Shown piece after piece: positions 1-8,984 of a stretch of DNA of 64,000 bases. The stretch comes from Allobosea sp. Tri-44 (GTDB lineage: Bacteria > Pseudomonadota > Alphaproteobacteria > Rhizobiales > Beijerinckiaceae). The position numbers and the translations under genes were made by a program. Location of the stretch: the NCBI RefSeq assembly GCF_004123845.1, contig NZ_NBDP01000003.1, forward strand, positions 496,001 through 560,000, read 5' to 3'. Position 1 is the first letter of the stretch, and every line of letters begins with the position of its first letter. The notes beneath the pieces were generated by a model that saw only the letters and a program-made list of their open reading frames with translations, was not told the origin of the DNA and did not search any database.

Positions 1-381
1 AGGATAGTAGCGGCCACCGGCGCGCATATAGGCTTCGGCCCAGCTGTGGTCGAAGACGTATTCGCCCTGGCTGTGACCTTTCACGAAGGACGGCGCGGCG
101 GCGATCAGGCGGTCTTCGGCATCTTCGACCAGGAGATAGGCCGGCGACCAGCCAGTGCGGCCGCCGACGCAGCCGCTCTCTTCCAGCGCGCGCAGAAAAG
201 CGTGCGAAACGAAGGGGTTGTCCGGGTCTGCTTGAGAGATTGAATCCGCTTGTTCGGATGCCGATTCAAGCGGCCGGCCGGCGCACGGATTGGCGCAGGC
301 GTCCCAGTCTGCGGCCGGGACGCTTTTCAGCGAGGTCGCGACGCGGACTCTGAGGCCCTCGCGCAGACCGGTTTCGCTCAA
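1..381 (-). CDS. FemAB-like / GNAT-type DUF482 protein, N-terminal part (cut by window start)
   Basis: This minus-strand reading frame is open from a TTG at 381 to the window edge (127 codons). It reads NPFVSHAFLRALEESG, then a GRTGW stretch, and later a GEYVFDHSWAEAY block followed by GGRYYP. That pattern is typical of the DUF482/FemAB-like family, which is often labelled peptidoglycan biosynthesis or GNAT-like N-acyltransferase; the true substrate is unknown. The TTG start overlaps the stop of the upstream phosphodiesterase gene (positions 378-381), so the two are probably translationally coupled. An alternative start inside that upstream gene cannot be excluded. The C-terminal two thirds lie outside the window. 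Confidence 0.8.
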   Translation of the reverse strand, partial: MSETGLREGLRVRVATSLKSVPAADWDACANPCAGRPLESASEQADSISQADPDNPFVSHAFLRALEESGCVGGRTGWSPAYLLVEDAEDRLIAAAPSFVKGHSQGEYVFDHSWAEAYMRAGGRYYP

Positions 382-1127
382 GGCAGAAAGCCCTCGAAGA
401 CCATCTGGTCGGCATGCTCGGCGGCGCGGGCGCGATCTTCCGGCGTGCGCACCGTCCAGCTCATCAGCGGCAGGCCCAGCGCCTTGCGGCAGAGGAAGGG
501 CGCGGCGCTCGGCAGGTCGGCGACCTTCCAGGAGACGAAGTCCGGCCGGCTCTCCTCGAAATGCAGGAGGTTGGCGAGCGCGTGCTTCTGCCCGGCCGAG
601 AGATGGTCGTAGTCGGCATAGCCGTACTCGTTCATCGCGACGATGCCGCGGGCGAAGCCGGGCGCGAGCTCGCGCAAGGCCGCCACGATCACAGGATCGA
701 AGGATTTCAGCACGATCGGCTGGCCCTTGTGGCCGGCGAGGATCTCCGCGGTGCGCTTCGCCAGCCGCAGATCGCCGTCGAAGCGGCTCTTCACCTCGAT
801 CACCAGGGGGGTGTGGCCGCCGATGGCGTCGAGGAAGGCGGGCAGGGTCGGGATGCGGTCGCTCGCGCCCTTCAGCCCGATCTGCGCGAGCTCGGCCGCC
901 TTGCGGGCGTCGACGCGGCCGGTCTCGGCCGTGAGACGGTCGAGAACGAAGTCGTGGAAGACGATCGCATCCTCGTCGGCGCTGAGCTGGATGTCACATT
1001 CGATGGCGAAATTGCCGGCGATCGCGCCGGCGGCCGCCGAGAGCGAGTTCTCGATCACGCCGCCGGCGGCATCGTGCAGACCACGATGCGCGATCGGGCG
1101 GGTGGTGAGCCAGGCTTCAGCTGCCAT
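378..1127 (-). CDS. Glycerophosphodiester phosphodiesterase family protein
   Basis: This is a 249-residue protein of the GDPD TIM-barrel family. It hydrolyses glycerophosphodiesters to glycerol-3-phosphate and an alcohol. The family signature is visible: HRGLHD near the N-terminus, an EN pair, then IECDIQ and VFHDFVLDRLT, which supply the metal-binding Glu/Asp and catalytic His residues. Further on, VIEVKSR and a late SWTVRTPED fit the barrel strands. No signal peptide is present, so it is likely cytoplasmic. The ATG at 1127 was chosen because HRG follows directly; a longer frame reaching 1319 overlaps the RidA gene and has arginine-rich, non-coding-like composition. The start overlaps the RidA stop (TGATG), indicating one operon. 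Confidence 0.9.
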   Translation of the reverse strand: MAAEAWLTTRPIAHRGLHDAAGGVIENSLSAAAGAIAGNFAIECDIQLSADEDAIVFHDFVLDRLTAETGRVDARKAAELAQIGLKGASDRIPTLPAFLDAIGGHTPLVIEVKSRFDGDLRLAKRTAEILAGHKGQPIVLKSFDPVIVAALRELAPGFARGIVAMNEYGYADYDHLSAGQKHALANLLHFEESRPDFVSWKVADLPSAAPFLCRKALGLPLMSWTVRTPEDRARAAEHADQMVFEGFLP

Positions 1128-1600
1128 CAGGCGATCTCGAACATGGCTTCGACCTCGACGGCGGCATCGGCCGGCAGGTTGGCGACGCCGACGGTCGAGC
1201 GGGCATGGCGGCCGGCATCGCCGAGCACCTCGACCATGAAGTCGGAGGCGCCGTTCATGATCGCCGGCAATGCGGCGAAATGCGGGGCGGCGTTGATGAA
1301 GCCGCCGAGGCGCACGCAACGCACGATCCGACCGAGATCGCCGCCGAGCGCCGCCTTGGCCTGGGCCAGCACGTTGATGGCGCAGAGCCTGGCCGCCTCG
1401 AGCCCGGCCTCGTTGAAGATCTCGGCGCCGAGCTTGCCCTTATGCGCGTCGGAGAGCTTGCCATCGAGGCCGAAGCAGATCTGGCCGGAGATGATCAGCA
1501 GATTGCCGGTGATGACATAGGGCACATAGTTCGCGACCGGGGCGGCCGGGGCGGGCAGGGTGATGCCGAGGGCGGCGAGCTTGGTGTCGACGGCGTTCAT
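1127..1600 (-). CDS. RidA family protein (reactive enamine/imine deaminase type)
   Basis: This 157-residue protein belongs to the RidA/YjgF/YER057c/UK114 superfamily. Members hydrolyse reactive enamine and imine intermediates, typically 2-aminoacrylate made by PLP enzymes. It shows the YVITGNLLIISGQI strand, the central INVLAQAKAALGG helix, and a C-terminal ARSTVGVANLPADAAVEVE segment. The arginine in ARSTVGV corresponds to the conserved carboxylate-binding arginine. At about 155 residues it matches the longer YjgF subfamily rather than the classical ~128-residue RidA, so the exact substrate is uncertain. Downstream genes for a phosphodiesterase and a FemAB-like protein overlap or abut it in the same direction. 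Confidence 0.88.
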   Translation of the reverse strand: MNAVDTKLAALGITLPAPAAPVANYVPYVITGNLLIISGQICFGLDGKLSDAHKGKLGAEIFNEAGLEAARLCAINVLAQAKAALGGDLGRIVRCVRLGGFINAAPHFAALPAIMNGASDFMVEVLGDAGRHARSTVGVANLPADAAVEVEAMFEIA

Positions 1601-1707
1601 CGGAGAGGCTCCTGACCGGATCTGAACAGGAGCCTTTCATCGCCGATGCCAAGCCGGGTCGCAAGCGCGACGCGGCTTGGCCGATGTGCCTGCCGAGCAG
1701 GGCGGAA

Positions 1708-2526
1708 TCAGGCGGCGTCGGCACGCACCGTGCGGTAGCGCTCGGCCGGCCGGTTGCGCGAGAGATTGGGGCCAAGCGCCAGCCGCGCTGCGCTGTAGCG
1801 CTCGAAGTCGGCCGGATCCGGCAGCGAGGGGATGGTGACGAGCTCGCCCTGGTCGAAGCCGACCAGGGCCGCATCGACCATATCGTCGACCTCCATCACC
1901 ATTTCGGGCGGGAAGCCGTCGACATTGACACCGGCCCGGGCCCAGATCTCGGTGCGGGTGGCGCCCGGCAACACGGCGTGGACGCGGACGCCGGCGGCCT
2001 CGAGCTCCTTCTGCAATGAGAGGCTGAGGTTCAGCACATAGGCCTTGGTGCCGCTGTAGCTGCCGTTGAACAGTTCCGGCGCGAGCGCCAGCACCGAAGC
2101 GATGTTGATGATGGCGCCTTGCTTGCGGGCGGCGAAATTGCGGGCGGCCGCGGCGGCGAGGCGGGTCGGTGCGATGACATTGAGCTCGATCATGGTCTGG
2201 AAGCGGTCGATATCGCCTTCGACCAGCGTGCCAGCGACGGACATGCCGGCATTGTTGACCAGCACGGTCAGGCTCTGATCCTCGCGCAGGCGCTGCTCGA
2301 CCTGAGCGAGATCTGCCTTGGCCGTCAGATCGGCCTTCAGCCATTCGACCTTGCGGCCGGTCTCGCGGCCGAGGCGCTCGGCGAGCGCGGAAAGGCGCGC
2401 CTCATCGCGGGCGACGAGGATGAGGTCATAGCCGCGGCGGGCCAATCTGTCGGCGTAGACGGCGCCGATCCCGGTCGATGCGCCGGTGATGAGGGCGGTG
2501 CCGAGCTGCTGCGTAGCCATGTCCAT
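1708..2526 (-). CDS. SDR family NAD(P)-dependent oxidoreductase
   Basis: This is a 272-residue short-chain dehydrogenase/reductase. The N-terminal Rossmann motif is TGASTGIGAVYA (around residues 14-25), followed by LVNNAGMS, the catalytic serine strand NIASVLAL, and the YSGTKAY active-site Tyr/Lys motif. It is close to the DltE/YqjQ type of classical SDR; the substrate cannot be told. It is divergent to a TetR regulator (start 2642), and the 115-bp space between holds palindromes that look like a TetR operator. TetR-controlled SDR genes of this layout are common in alphaproteobacteria and usually respond to a small hydrophobic ligand. Local autoregulation is inferred. Confidence 0.92.
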   Translation of the reverse strand: MDMATQQLGTALITGASTGIGAVYADRLARRGYDLILVARDEARLSALAERLGRETGRKVEWLKADLTAKADLAQVEQRLREDQSLTVLVNNAGMSVAGTLVEGDIDRFQTMIELNVIAPTRLAAAAARNFAARKQGAIINIASVLALAPELFNGSYSGTKAYVLNLSLSLQKELEAAGVRVHAVLPGATRTEIWARAGVNVDGFPPEMVMEVDDMVDAALVGFDQGELVTIPSLPDPADFERYSAARLALGPNLSRNRPAERYRTVRADAA

Positions 2527-2543
2527 CTCCTGTTCGGGTTCGA

Positions 2544-2596
2544 CATCATGTTTTTCATGATGATCATCATGATTGAATTTACATGATACTGATCAT
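2544..2596. promoter_or_regulatory. Palindromic operator region between SDR and TetR genes
   Basis: The divergent promoter region holds a perfect 18-bp palindrome, TCATGATGATCATCATGA, at 2555-2572. It overlaps an inverted repeat CATCATG-N5-CATGATG at 2544-2562. A third, weaker copy, ATGAT-N4-ATCAT, lies at 2583-2596. The region is AT-rich in an otherwise GC-rich setting. Palindromes of this size between a TetR gene and a divergent target are usually the repressor's binding site. Binding itself is inferred. Confidence 0.7.
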
Positions 2597-2641
2597 ATAA
2601 AGAGTCAAGAGCTGGATTTTGGATTTCAAAGGAGCGGACCG

Positions 2642-3217
2642 ATGCGCGTCAGCCGCGAACAGATGGCAGAGAACCGCGAGCGCATTCTCGAAACGGCGGC
2701 GACACTGTTTCGCGAGCGCGGTTTCGACGGAGTCGGCGTTGCCGATGTGATGAAGGCGGTCGGCCTGACCCATGGCGGCTTCTATGGGCATTTCACGTCG
2801 AAGGATGATCTCGCTGCGCAGGCGCTCGGCCGCGCCTTCGCGAACGCCAATCGGTGGACCAGCGAGGCGAAGGCGGCAGACCCGCAAGCGCCGCTGCAGG
2901 CGATCGCCAGCCGCTATCTGTCGCCATCGCATCGCGACGATCCTGGCCATGGCTGTCCGGTCGCGGCGCTCGGTTGCGATGTCGTGCGACAGGGCGGGGC
3001 ATCGCGTCTGGCTGCGACGGAGGGCGTGCGCACGGCGATTGGGGGCATGTCCGCCATCGCGCCGGGCGAAACCGAGGAGGAGCGAAGGGCCAGTGCCATT
3101 GCGAGCTACGCTACGCTGGTCGGCGCGCTCGTCCTCTCCCGCATGGTCGACGACGAGGCATTGTCGGACGAGATCCTCGCTGCAGCCAGGGCCGCGCTGG
3201 AACCCACGCAACAGTGA
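2642..3217 (+). CDS. TetR/AcrR family transcriptional regulator
   Basis: This 191-residue repressor has an N-terminal helix-turn-helix: RILETAATLFRERGFDGVGV leads into VMKAVGLTHGGFYGHF, the TetR recognition helix. The C-terminal ligand domain contains HGCPVAALGCDV, typical of the subgroup that controls divergent SDR or efflux genes. The ATG at 2642 was chosen because AAAGGAGCGG sits just upstream and the HTH follows at the usual distance. An earlier in-frame ATG at 2573 would run through the operator palindromes. It probably represses the SDR gene and itself through the 2544-2596 palindromes (inference). Confidence 0.93.
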   Translation: MRVSREQMAENRERILETAATLFRERGFDGVGVADVMKAVGLTHGGFYGHFTSKDDLAAQALGRAFANANRWTSEAKAADPQAPLQAIASRYLSPSHRDDPGHGCPVAALGCDVVRQGGASRLAATEGVRTAIGGMSAIAPGETEEERRASAIASYATLVGALVLSRMVDDEALSDEILAAARAALEPTQQ

Positions 3218-3327
3218 CCGGCGGAACGAGCGGCCTCCGCCCCGCCTTGTTTGCGCCATTGCCGCAATGCACCTAGATTCGATCGGGCTGCAGTTCGACT
3301 TAAGCAGAGCGCGAATCGAGGATCGGC

Positions 3328-4149
3328 ATGAAGACGTATCGCGGCGGGATCGCAGGCCTGGCGGTGATGGCGGCCACTGGGGCCTGGGCGCAAAATCCTG
3401 CCGATCGCGTCGTGCTGGTGCCGCACCGGGCGGTCTATGATCTCGCGCTCGACGACGGCAAGCCGTCGCGCGACATCACCACGGCGCGCGGCCGCATCGC
3501 CTTCGACTTCTCCGGCGACGCCTGCGACGGCTACGCGCTCTCCTTCCGCCAGGTCACGGAACTCACCAGTGAAGGCGGGCCGCGCGTGATCGATGCGCGC
3601 ACCACGAGCTATGAGGAAGGCGACGCCAAGAGCTATCGCTTCAAGACCGAAAGCTCTGCCGCCGGTGCGCCGGCTGACATCGTCGACGGCACGGCCAAGA
3701 AGGGCGACGCCGGCTATGAGGTCAGCCTGCGCGCGCCCAAGGCCGAGATGCATCGCGAGGCGAGCGCGGCGATGTTCCCGAACGAGCAGATGAAGGCGGT
3801 GATCAAGGCGGCGCGGGCCGGGCAGAACACCTTCAATGTCCGCCTCTATGACGGCGCCAATTCCGGCAAGGACGTCTACGACACGCTCTCGGTGATCGGC
3901 CGCAAGATCGCGACGCCGGCGGCCGAGGCGCCGCTGCGCAAGCCGGAATTCGAGAAGCTCGCGCGCTGGCCGGTGACGATCTCCTATTTCAAGGTCGGCT
4001 CGGGCGAGAGCACGCCGGCCTATACCGTCTCCTTCGAGCTCTACGAGAACGGCGTCACCGGCGCGATCCGGCTCGATTACGGCTCGTTCGCGCTGCGCGG
4101 CACGCTCACCCGTCTGGATCTGCTTCCGGCGAGCGAGTGCGCGAAGTAG
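3328..4149 (+). CDS. eipB: EipB-family cell envelope integrity protein (DUF1849)
   Basis: This 273-residue exported protein starts with a signal peptide (about residues 1-21, ending AWAQ) followed by [12 protein letters not shown], the hallmark of the EipB/DUF1849 family. EipB was described in Brucella as a periplasmic beta-spiral protein needed for envelope integrity. Two cysteines, one in DACDGY and one near the end in SEC, match the family's conserved disulfide pair. The start codon is preceded by GAGGATCGGC. The last 44 bases overlap the end of the convergent dinB gene. The gene stands alone in its direction. Confidence 0.9.
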   Translation: MKTYRGGIAGLAVMAATGAWAQNPADRVVLVPHRAVYDLALDDGKPSRDITTARGRIAFDFSGDACDGYALSFRQVTELTSEGGPRVIDARTTSYEEGDAKSYRFKTESSAAGAPADIVDGTAKKGDAGYEVSLRAPKAEMHREASAAMFPNEQMKAVIKAARAGQNTFNVRLYDGANSGKDVYDTLSVIGRKIATPAAEAPLRKPEFEKLARWPVTISYFKVGSGESTPAYTVSFELYENGVTGAIRLDYGSFALRGTLTRLDLLPASECAK

Positions 4150-5458
4150 CCCTGCGCGTATCGCGCAGCGACAGGCCCTTCTCGATCGCGGCATCGCCGA
4201 ACTTGGCGCGGACCGTGTCGAGGGCGTTTTCCATCGCCTTCAGCTTCGGCGTCTGCAGGTCGGCGAGATCGCCGCGATCGGCTTCGGCCGGATCGGAGAA
4301 ATCGCTCATGCCGATGCCGATCAGCCGGTAGCGTGGCCCGGTGCATTCGCGTCTGAGCAGGTCGCGCCCGGCGGAAAAGAGCCGCGCCGCGAGCTGGCTC
4401 GGCTCGGGCAAGCGCGTGGCGCGGGTGATAAGGTGGAAATCATGGGTCTTGAGCTTGAGGGTGACGGTGCGCCCGGCGAGTTCCTGTGCTTTCAGCCTTC
4501 GCGAGGTCTTCTCGCAGAGGCGCCAGAGGATCGGCTCCAGCTCCTCGAAACGGGCGAGGTCGACGTCGAGCGTCGTCTCGGATGAGACGGTCTTGGCCTC
4601 GTGCTCGACCGTGACCTTGCGCGGGTCGATGCCGAGCGCGAGATTCTTCAGACGCGGCCCGTCTTTGCCGACCAGGCGATAAAGCGTGGCGATCTCGGCC
4701 TTGGCGAGGTCGCCGATGGTGCGGAAACCGGCGAGGCCGAGCTTCGCCGCGCCGGCCTGCCCGATGCCCGGGATCATCCCGACCGGCTTTTGGGCGAGGA
4801 AGGCGACAGCCTCGGCCTGGCCGATGATCGAGAAGCCGCGCGGCTTGTCGAGATCGGAGGCAACCTTGGCCAGGAACTTGGCGTAGGACAGCCCGACCGA
4901 GATGGTGATGCCGATCTCGTCCTCGATCCGGCGCTGGAAGCGGGCGAGGGTCAGCGCCGGGCTGGCATGATGGAGCCGCTCGGTACCGCCGAGGTCGAGG
5001 AAGGCCTCGTCGATCGAGATCGGCTCGACCAGCGGCGTCAGTTCCTGCATCAGCTTGCGGACCTGGCGTCCCACAGCGACGTATTTCGCCATGTTCGGCT
5101 TGACCACGATCGCCTCGGGGCAGGCCTTCAGCGCCTTGAACATCGGCATGGCCGAGCGCACGCCGGACATGCGGGCGATGTAGCAGCAGGTCGAGACCAC
5201 GCCGCGCTTGCCGCCGCCGACGATCACCGGCTTGTCGAGCAGGCTGGGATCGTCGCGCTTCTCGATCGCGGCATAGAAGGCGTCGCAATCGATATGGGCA
5301 AGATGGAGGCTGTCGCGCTCGGCATGGCGCAGGAGGCGCGGCGAGCCGCAGGCCGGGCAGCGGCGCAGGCCCGGCGCCGAACGCGCCTCGTCACGGTCCT
5401 GCAGGCAATCGCGGCAGAGCACCCGGCCGGAGCTGGCGGCGCTCGCCGACAGGATCAT
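4106..5458 (-). CDS. dinB: DNA polymerase IV (Y-family translesion polymerase) with N-terminal zinc-binding extension
   Basis: This is a 450-residue DinB. Catalytic motifs are [12 protein letters not shown] (Asp57 and Asp59) and SIDEAFLDL (Asp150-Glu151), followed by the YAKFLAK finger/palm region, a helix-hairpin-helix [12 protein letters not shown], and the little-finger domain. It copies past damaged template bases with low fidelity. The first ~45 residues carry two Cys pairs, C15/C18 and C34/C37, before the polymerase core; this probable zinc ribbon is common in alphaproteobacterial DinB but absent from E. coli DinB. No beta-clamp motif was assigned. The start overlaps the stop of the upstream DUF3572 gene by four bases (ATGA). 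No LexA box was found. Confidence 0.95.
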   Translation of the reverse strand: MILSASAASSGRVLCRDCLQDRDEARSAPGLRRCPACGSPRLLRHAERDSLHLAHIDCDAFYAAIEKRDDPSLLDKPVIVGGGKRGVVSTCCYIARMSGVRSAMPMFKALKACPEAIVVKPNMAKYVAVGRQVRKLMQELTPLVEPISIDEAFLDLGGTERLHHASPALTLARFQRRIEDEIGITISVGLSYAKFLAKVASDLDKPRGFSIIGQAEAVAFLAQKPVGMIPGIGQAGAAKLGLAGFRTIGDLAKAEIATLYRLVGKDGPRLKNLALGIDPRKVTVEHEAKTVSSETTLDVDLARFEELEPILWRLCEKTSRRLKAQELAGRTVTLKLKTHDFHLITRATRLPEPSQLAARLFSAGRDLLRRECTGPRYRLIGIGMSDFSDPAEADRGDLADLQTPKLKAMENALDTVRAKFGDAAIEKGLSLRDTRRATSRTRSPEADPDG

Positions 5459-5751
5459 GGCTCGAAGGCTTCGGGCGGGCCGGCGAGGATTTCGCGCGCT
5501 TGCGCGACGATCTCCGGATTCAAGCCGAGATTTCCGGCAAACTCCAGCAGCAGCGAATCGCTGGCGCAGAGATGATCGAGCACGCCGAGGAGGAAGCCGG
5601 GCTCCTGCGCGGCGCTCCGCAAGGTGGCCGGGCCAAGGCCGGTGACGGCCAGAAATGGCTCCAGCCGTTCAGGCTCGGAGGCGAGGAAGGCGAGGGCCTT
5701 GAGTGCCAGCGTCTCGGCTTCTTCGCTGGTGATCGGGTGCGGCATGACCAT
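5455..5751 (-). CDS. DUF3572 family protein
   Basis: This is a 98-residue, acidic, helical protein. It reads [20 protein letters not shown] near the start, then FLAVTGLGP, and later [19 protein letters not shown], which matches the alphaproteobacterial DUF3572 family. The function of the family is not established. It has no signal peptide or membrane segment. Its stop overlaps the dinB start by four bases, so the two are co-transcribed and probably coupled. This link to dinB is the only functional clue. Confidence 0.85.
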   Translation of the reverse strand: MVMPHPITSEEAETLALKALAFLASEPERLEPFLAVTGLGPATLRSAAQEPGFLLGVLDHLCASDSLLLEFAGNLGLNPEIVAQAREILAGPPEAFEP

Positions 5752-5882
5752 CTATGATCGGAGAGTCTGGTTTCAGGTTTGCGTTTCGTCAACGGCTCGC
5801 ATGCTAAGGCTAGCACTGAACGCGGCCGCCGGCCCGGGAAATCCGTCTATTGGATGCCCGGCGGGGCGGCCCTGGGGGACAG

Positions 5883-6254
5883 ATGACAAAGACGGTTCTG
5901 ATCGTCGAGGACAACGAGCTCAACATGAAGCTCTTCAACGACCTGTTGGAGGCCCATGGCTATGCGACGCTCAAGACGGCCGACGGTATCGAGGCGATCG
6001 AGCTGGCGCGCACGCATCGGCCCGACCTGATCCTGATGGACATCCAGCTGCCGGAGGTTTCGGGGCTGGAGGTGACCAAATGGATCAAGGAGGACGATGC
6101 GCTGAAGTCGATCCCGGTCATCGCGGTCACCGCTTTCGCGATGAAGGGCGACGAGGAGCGCATCCGGGAGGGCGGCTGCGAGGCCTATATCTCGAAACCG
6201 ATCTCGGTCGGCAAGTTCCTCGAGACTGTTCGCGCCTATGTCGGCACGGCCTGA
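5883..6254 (+). CDS. divK: Single-domain response regulator DivK
   Basis: This 123-residue protein is one receiver domain without an output domain. The acidic pocket is VEDN near the start, the phospho-acceptor is Asp53 in [10 protein letters not shown], and the conserved Thr and Lys are in AVTAFAMKG and SKPIS. In Caulobacter and rhizobia DivK acts with PleC and DivJ to control CtrA and asymmetric division. The ATG at 5883 follows a GGGGGACAG ribosome site; an upstream in-frame ATG at 5850 lies in non-conserved sequence. It is followed 16 bp later by pleD, the usual alphaproteobacterial pairing. Confidence 0.96.
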   Translation: MTKTVLIVEDNELNMKLFNDLLEAHGYATLKTADGIEAIELARTHRPDLILMDIQLPEVSGLEVTKWIKEDDALKSIPVIAVTAFAMKGDEERIREGGCEAYISKPISVGKFLETVRAYVGTA

Positions 6255-6270
6255 AGGGAAGCGCTGAACC

Positions 6271-7647
6271 ATGTCAGCCCGGGTCCTGGTCGTCGACGAC
6301 ATCGCCGCGAATGTGAAGCTGCTCGAAGCCAAGCTCAGCGCCGAGTATTTCGACGTCGCTACCGCGACGAACGGGATCGAGGCGCTGGCGATCTGCGAGC
6401 GCGGCGAGGCCGATCTCGTCCTGCTCGACGTGATGATGCCGGGCATGAACGGTTTCGAGGTCTGCCGCCGGCTGAAGAACAGCGCGACCACGGCCCATAT
6501 CCCGGTCGTCATGGTCACGGCGCTCGACCAGCCGAGCGATCGCCTGAAGGGGCTCGATGCCGGCGCCGACGACTTCCTGACCAAGCCGATCGACGACACG
6601 GCGCTGTTTGCCCGCGTGCGCAGCCTGGTGCGACTCAAATCGGTCACGGACGAATTGCGCCAGCGTGCGCTCGCCTCGCGCCAGCTCGGCATCGCCGATC
6701 CGCTCGCGGCCGCCGCGGCCGAAACCGGGCTCAATGGCCGCGTCCTCCTGATCGAGGACAGACCCCTGATCGCCCAGCGTCTGGTCCAGGCGCTTTCCGC
6801 CTTCCATTCGATCGAGACCGAGCCCGATGCGCAGGCGGCGCTTACCCGCGCCGCCGAAGGCGATTTCGAAATCGTGCTGGTGAGCCTCGACCTGAAAAAT
6901 TATGACGGCCTGAGGCTGTGCAGCCAGCTGCGCTCGCTTGAGCGGACCCGCAATCTTTCCGTGCTTTTGCTCGGTGAGGCTGAAGACCGCTCCCGCGTGC
7001 TGCGCGGCCTCGAGATCGGCGCGCATGACTTCCTGGTCCGGCCGATCGACCGGAACGAATTGCTGGCGCGCGCCCGGACGCTGGTTCGCCGCAAGCGCTT
7101 CGCCGAGCGGCTGCGCGACAGCGTGCAGTCCTCGATGGAAATGGCGGTGATGGACCAGCTCACCGGTCTCCATAATCGCCGCTATCTCGACAGCAGGCTG
7201 TCGGTGCTGTTCGACGAATCGGCGCTCCGGGCCAGGGCGCTCTCGCTGCTGGTGCTCGACGTCGACCGCTTCAAGGTGGTCAACGACAGCTGGGGCCACG
7301 ACGCCGGCGACGAGGTGCTGCGCGAGTTCGCCGACCGGATCCGCGCCTGCACGCGCGGCATCGACCTGGTGGCTCGCATGGGCGGCGAAGAGGTCGTCGT
7401 CGTCCTGCCGGACACCGCGCTCGACGCGGCACGGGCGGTGGCGGAACGGATTCGGCAGCGGGTCGAGGGCGAGCCCTTCCAGATCCAGCGCGGCCAACGC
7501 TCGATCACGGTGACGGTGTCGATCGGTGTCGCCAGCCGGCGCGCAGGCGATGCCGGGCCGGTCGAGATGATGAAGCGGGCCGACGAGGCGGTGTATCGGG
7601 CGAAAGCCGCCGGCCGCAATCGCGTGATCGTGGCAAGCGCCGCCTGA
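6271..7647 (+). CDS. pleD: PleD diguanylate cyclase response regulator (REC-REC-GGDEF)
   Basis: This 458-residue protein has two receiver domains and a GGDEF domain. Asp53 in VLLDVMMPG is the phospho-acceptor of the first receiver. The second receiver (about residues 150-270) has VSLDLKNYDG in the equivalent place and probably lacks a working acceptor, as in Caulobacter PleD. The cyclase motif is GGEEV instead of GGEEF, still within the active range. An RxxD product-inhibition site (RGID) sits five residues upstream, as expected. It makes c-di-GMP to drive the motile-to-sessile switch and acts with DivK, encoded just upstream. Confidence 0.96.
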   Translation: MSARVLVVDDIAANVKLLEAKLSAEYFDVATATNGIEALAICERGEADLVLLDVMMPGMNGFEVCRRLKNSATTAHIPVVMVTALDQPSDRLKGLDAGADDFLTKPIDDTALFARVRSLVRLKSVTDELRQRALASRQLGIADPLAAAAAETGLNGRVLLIEDRPLIAQRLVQALSAFHSIETEPDAQAALTRAAEGDFEIVLVSLDLKNYDGLRLCSQLRSLERTRNLSVLLLGEAEDRSRVLRGLEIGAHDFLVRPIDRNELLARARTLVRRKRFAERLRDSVQSSMEMAVMDQLTGLHNRRYLDSRLSVLFDESALRARALSLLVLDVDRFKVVNDSWGHDAGDEVLREFADRIRACTRGIDLVARMGGEEVVVVLPDTALDAARAVAERIRQRVEGEPFQIQRGQRSITVTVSIGVASRRAGDAGPVEMMKRADEAVYRAKAAGRNRVIVASAA

Positions 7648-7707
7648 CCTGCGAGCCGCCGGGCCGGTAAGGTTTCCAAGTAGGGTTAAGTTTCGATGAA
7701 TAATAGT

Positions 7708-7731
7708 GAATCAATCGGATTCGATTGATTC
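7708..7731. repeat. Inverted repeat downstream of pleD
   Basis: GAATCAATCG and CGATTGATTC form a perfect 10-bp inverted repeat around a four-base GATT loop, 60 bp after the pleD stop. No T-tract follows, so a simple intrinsic terminator is not clear. It could be a binding site or a weak terminator. The remaining bases between pleD and 7929 show no convincing gene. Confidence 0.4.
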
Positions 7732-7928
7732 GGAGAGGCTTCCACGTAGGGTGATTTCCAAGAGAACGGCTGCACGCGCAGCCGTCCGGAATGCCCTTCG
7801 GAAGCCCAGGTTCCGCCGCATCTCCTGGGTTACCGCTGGGCTCGGCCGGTCGATGGCGGGATCCTGGCCTCCTCAGCCCCGTCGTCGGCCGGCCACCTCG
7901 TTCTCCGGTGGTATGGCTCGCAGCCTGA

Positions 7929-8195
7929 TCAGCGCCGATAGCGCTCGATCAACTCGGGCAGCCAGTAGCCGAGCAGGCCAAAGCCAGCGAGCAGCAGCAA
8001 CAGCAGCAGGGCGGCGCGCAGACGATGCGTCCACCGGCGCGACTCGTCGACCTCGACGATCAGGCGCAGGAAGCCGCGCAACAGCCCCGGGCGCGAATGC
8101 GGTTCTGCTGGATCAGGACGGCTGTTCAAGACGGTGCTCCTGCCGACACGGCGAGCGGTGCCGCGTCCGGATGACAGGGTAAAAGATCGAAGCAT
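7929..8195 (-). CDS. Small single-pass membrane protein, hypothetical
   Basis: This 88-residue frame has a basic N-terminal half, a RPGLLRGFLRLIVEVDE segment, and then a leucine-rich transmembrane helix (about residues 62-80) ending LPELIERYRR. I do not recognise the family. The later half looks coding, but the first ~25 residues are low in information and no good ribosome site precedes the ATG, so the true start may lie further in. It stands alone on the minus strand between pleD and an exported hypothetical protein. It may be a spurious frame. Confidence 0.4.
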   Translation of the reverse strand: MLRSFTLSSGRGTARRVGRSTVLNSRPDPAEPHSRPGLLRGFLRLIVEVDESRRWTHRLRAALLLLLLLAGFGLLGYWLPELIERYRR

Positions 8196-8409
8196 CCGAC
8201 GCCAGCGACGTCGCAGCGGAACAGTGGACCGCTGATCGCGTTGAAGTCATCAGCTGTCGATCTCGGCAAATACTGGCCGAAGATTAGGCAGTCGAGTGAC
8301 GTAAGGCCTCATTAACCGTCGTCGTCTCATGCTAATCTGACTACGATTCGCATGCCCCGCTATTCGGCTGCGAAGATGCTGGCCTGACATCCTCGCCAAG
8401 GAGCGACCC

Positions 8410-8736
8410 ATGCGTATCATCGCATCGGCGCTCTGCCTCGCGCTGTTGCCGTGGGGCGGAGGGCCTGTCTACGCGCATAGTTGGTACCCGTATGATTGCT
8501 GCAGCGACCGGGATTGCTGGCCGATGGGCCTCGATGCCGATGCGAAAGAACCCGATCCACGCATCGTTCCGGGCGGGTATCTCACCCATGACGGACATTT
8601 CGTGCCGGAGCAGGCAACGCGCGTCTCGAAGGACGGGCGCTTCCACGTCTGCAGAAGCGGCGGAATGCTGACGGGCACGGTGATCGCGCCGTCGCAGCGG
8701 CCGTTCTGCCTGTTCGTGCCGAAGCCGGCGTTCTAG
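8410..8736 (+). CDS. Exported small cysteine-containing protein, hypothetical
   Basis: This 108-residue protein has a signal peptide (about residues 1-22, ending VYA) followed by HSWYPYDCCSDRDCWPM, a conserved signature I know from small exported rhizobial proteins of unknown function. Further cysteines follow in HVCRSG and FCLFVP, giving five in the mature part. A good ribosome site (AAGGAGCGACCC) precedes the ATG. It probably folds as a disulfide-stabilised periplasmic protein. It lies just upstream of the large DCC-oxidoreductase membrane protein; whether the two are linked is unknown. Confidence 0.72.
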   Translation: MRIIASALCLALLPWGGGPVYAHSWYPYDCCSDRDCWPMGLDADAKEPDPRIVPGGYLTHDGHFVPEQATRVSKDGRFHVCRSGGMLTGTVIAPSQRPFCLFVPKPAF

Positions 8737-8984
8737 AGCTGAAGCCCGTACCAGATCGGCAGACTACCCTGGGACGCTTGAATCGGCGAGCGCCGGTTCT
8801 GCCGAAAACAGCGCTCCACGGGGCTCAGTTGGCCGATCCTGCACTGCTGCCTGGCGCGCCTCCAAACGCGCTGGCGAAATTTGAGGGCTGTAGACTGGTC
8901 GGCAATCAGCATGATTTATGGACCAGTCAACTTGGTATAGCTAGATATCGTTAAGCTGGTGCTGGCCGACAGGATGGCTGTGTT

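Noticed and set aside
3106..4194. 362-codon minus-strand frame over eipB
   Set aside because: It overlaps the signal peptide and the conserved EipB residues in antisense and shows an arginine-rich, non-protein-like composition.
6274..7497. 407-codon minus-strand frame over pleD
   Set aside because: PleD's receiver and GGDEF motifs fix the real frame; the antisense frame has no motifs.
7706..8182. 158-codon plus-strand frame after pleD
   Set aside because: Arginine/serine-rich composition and overlap with a better minus-strand membrane protein frame; no ribosome site.
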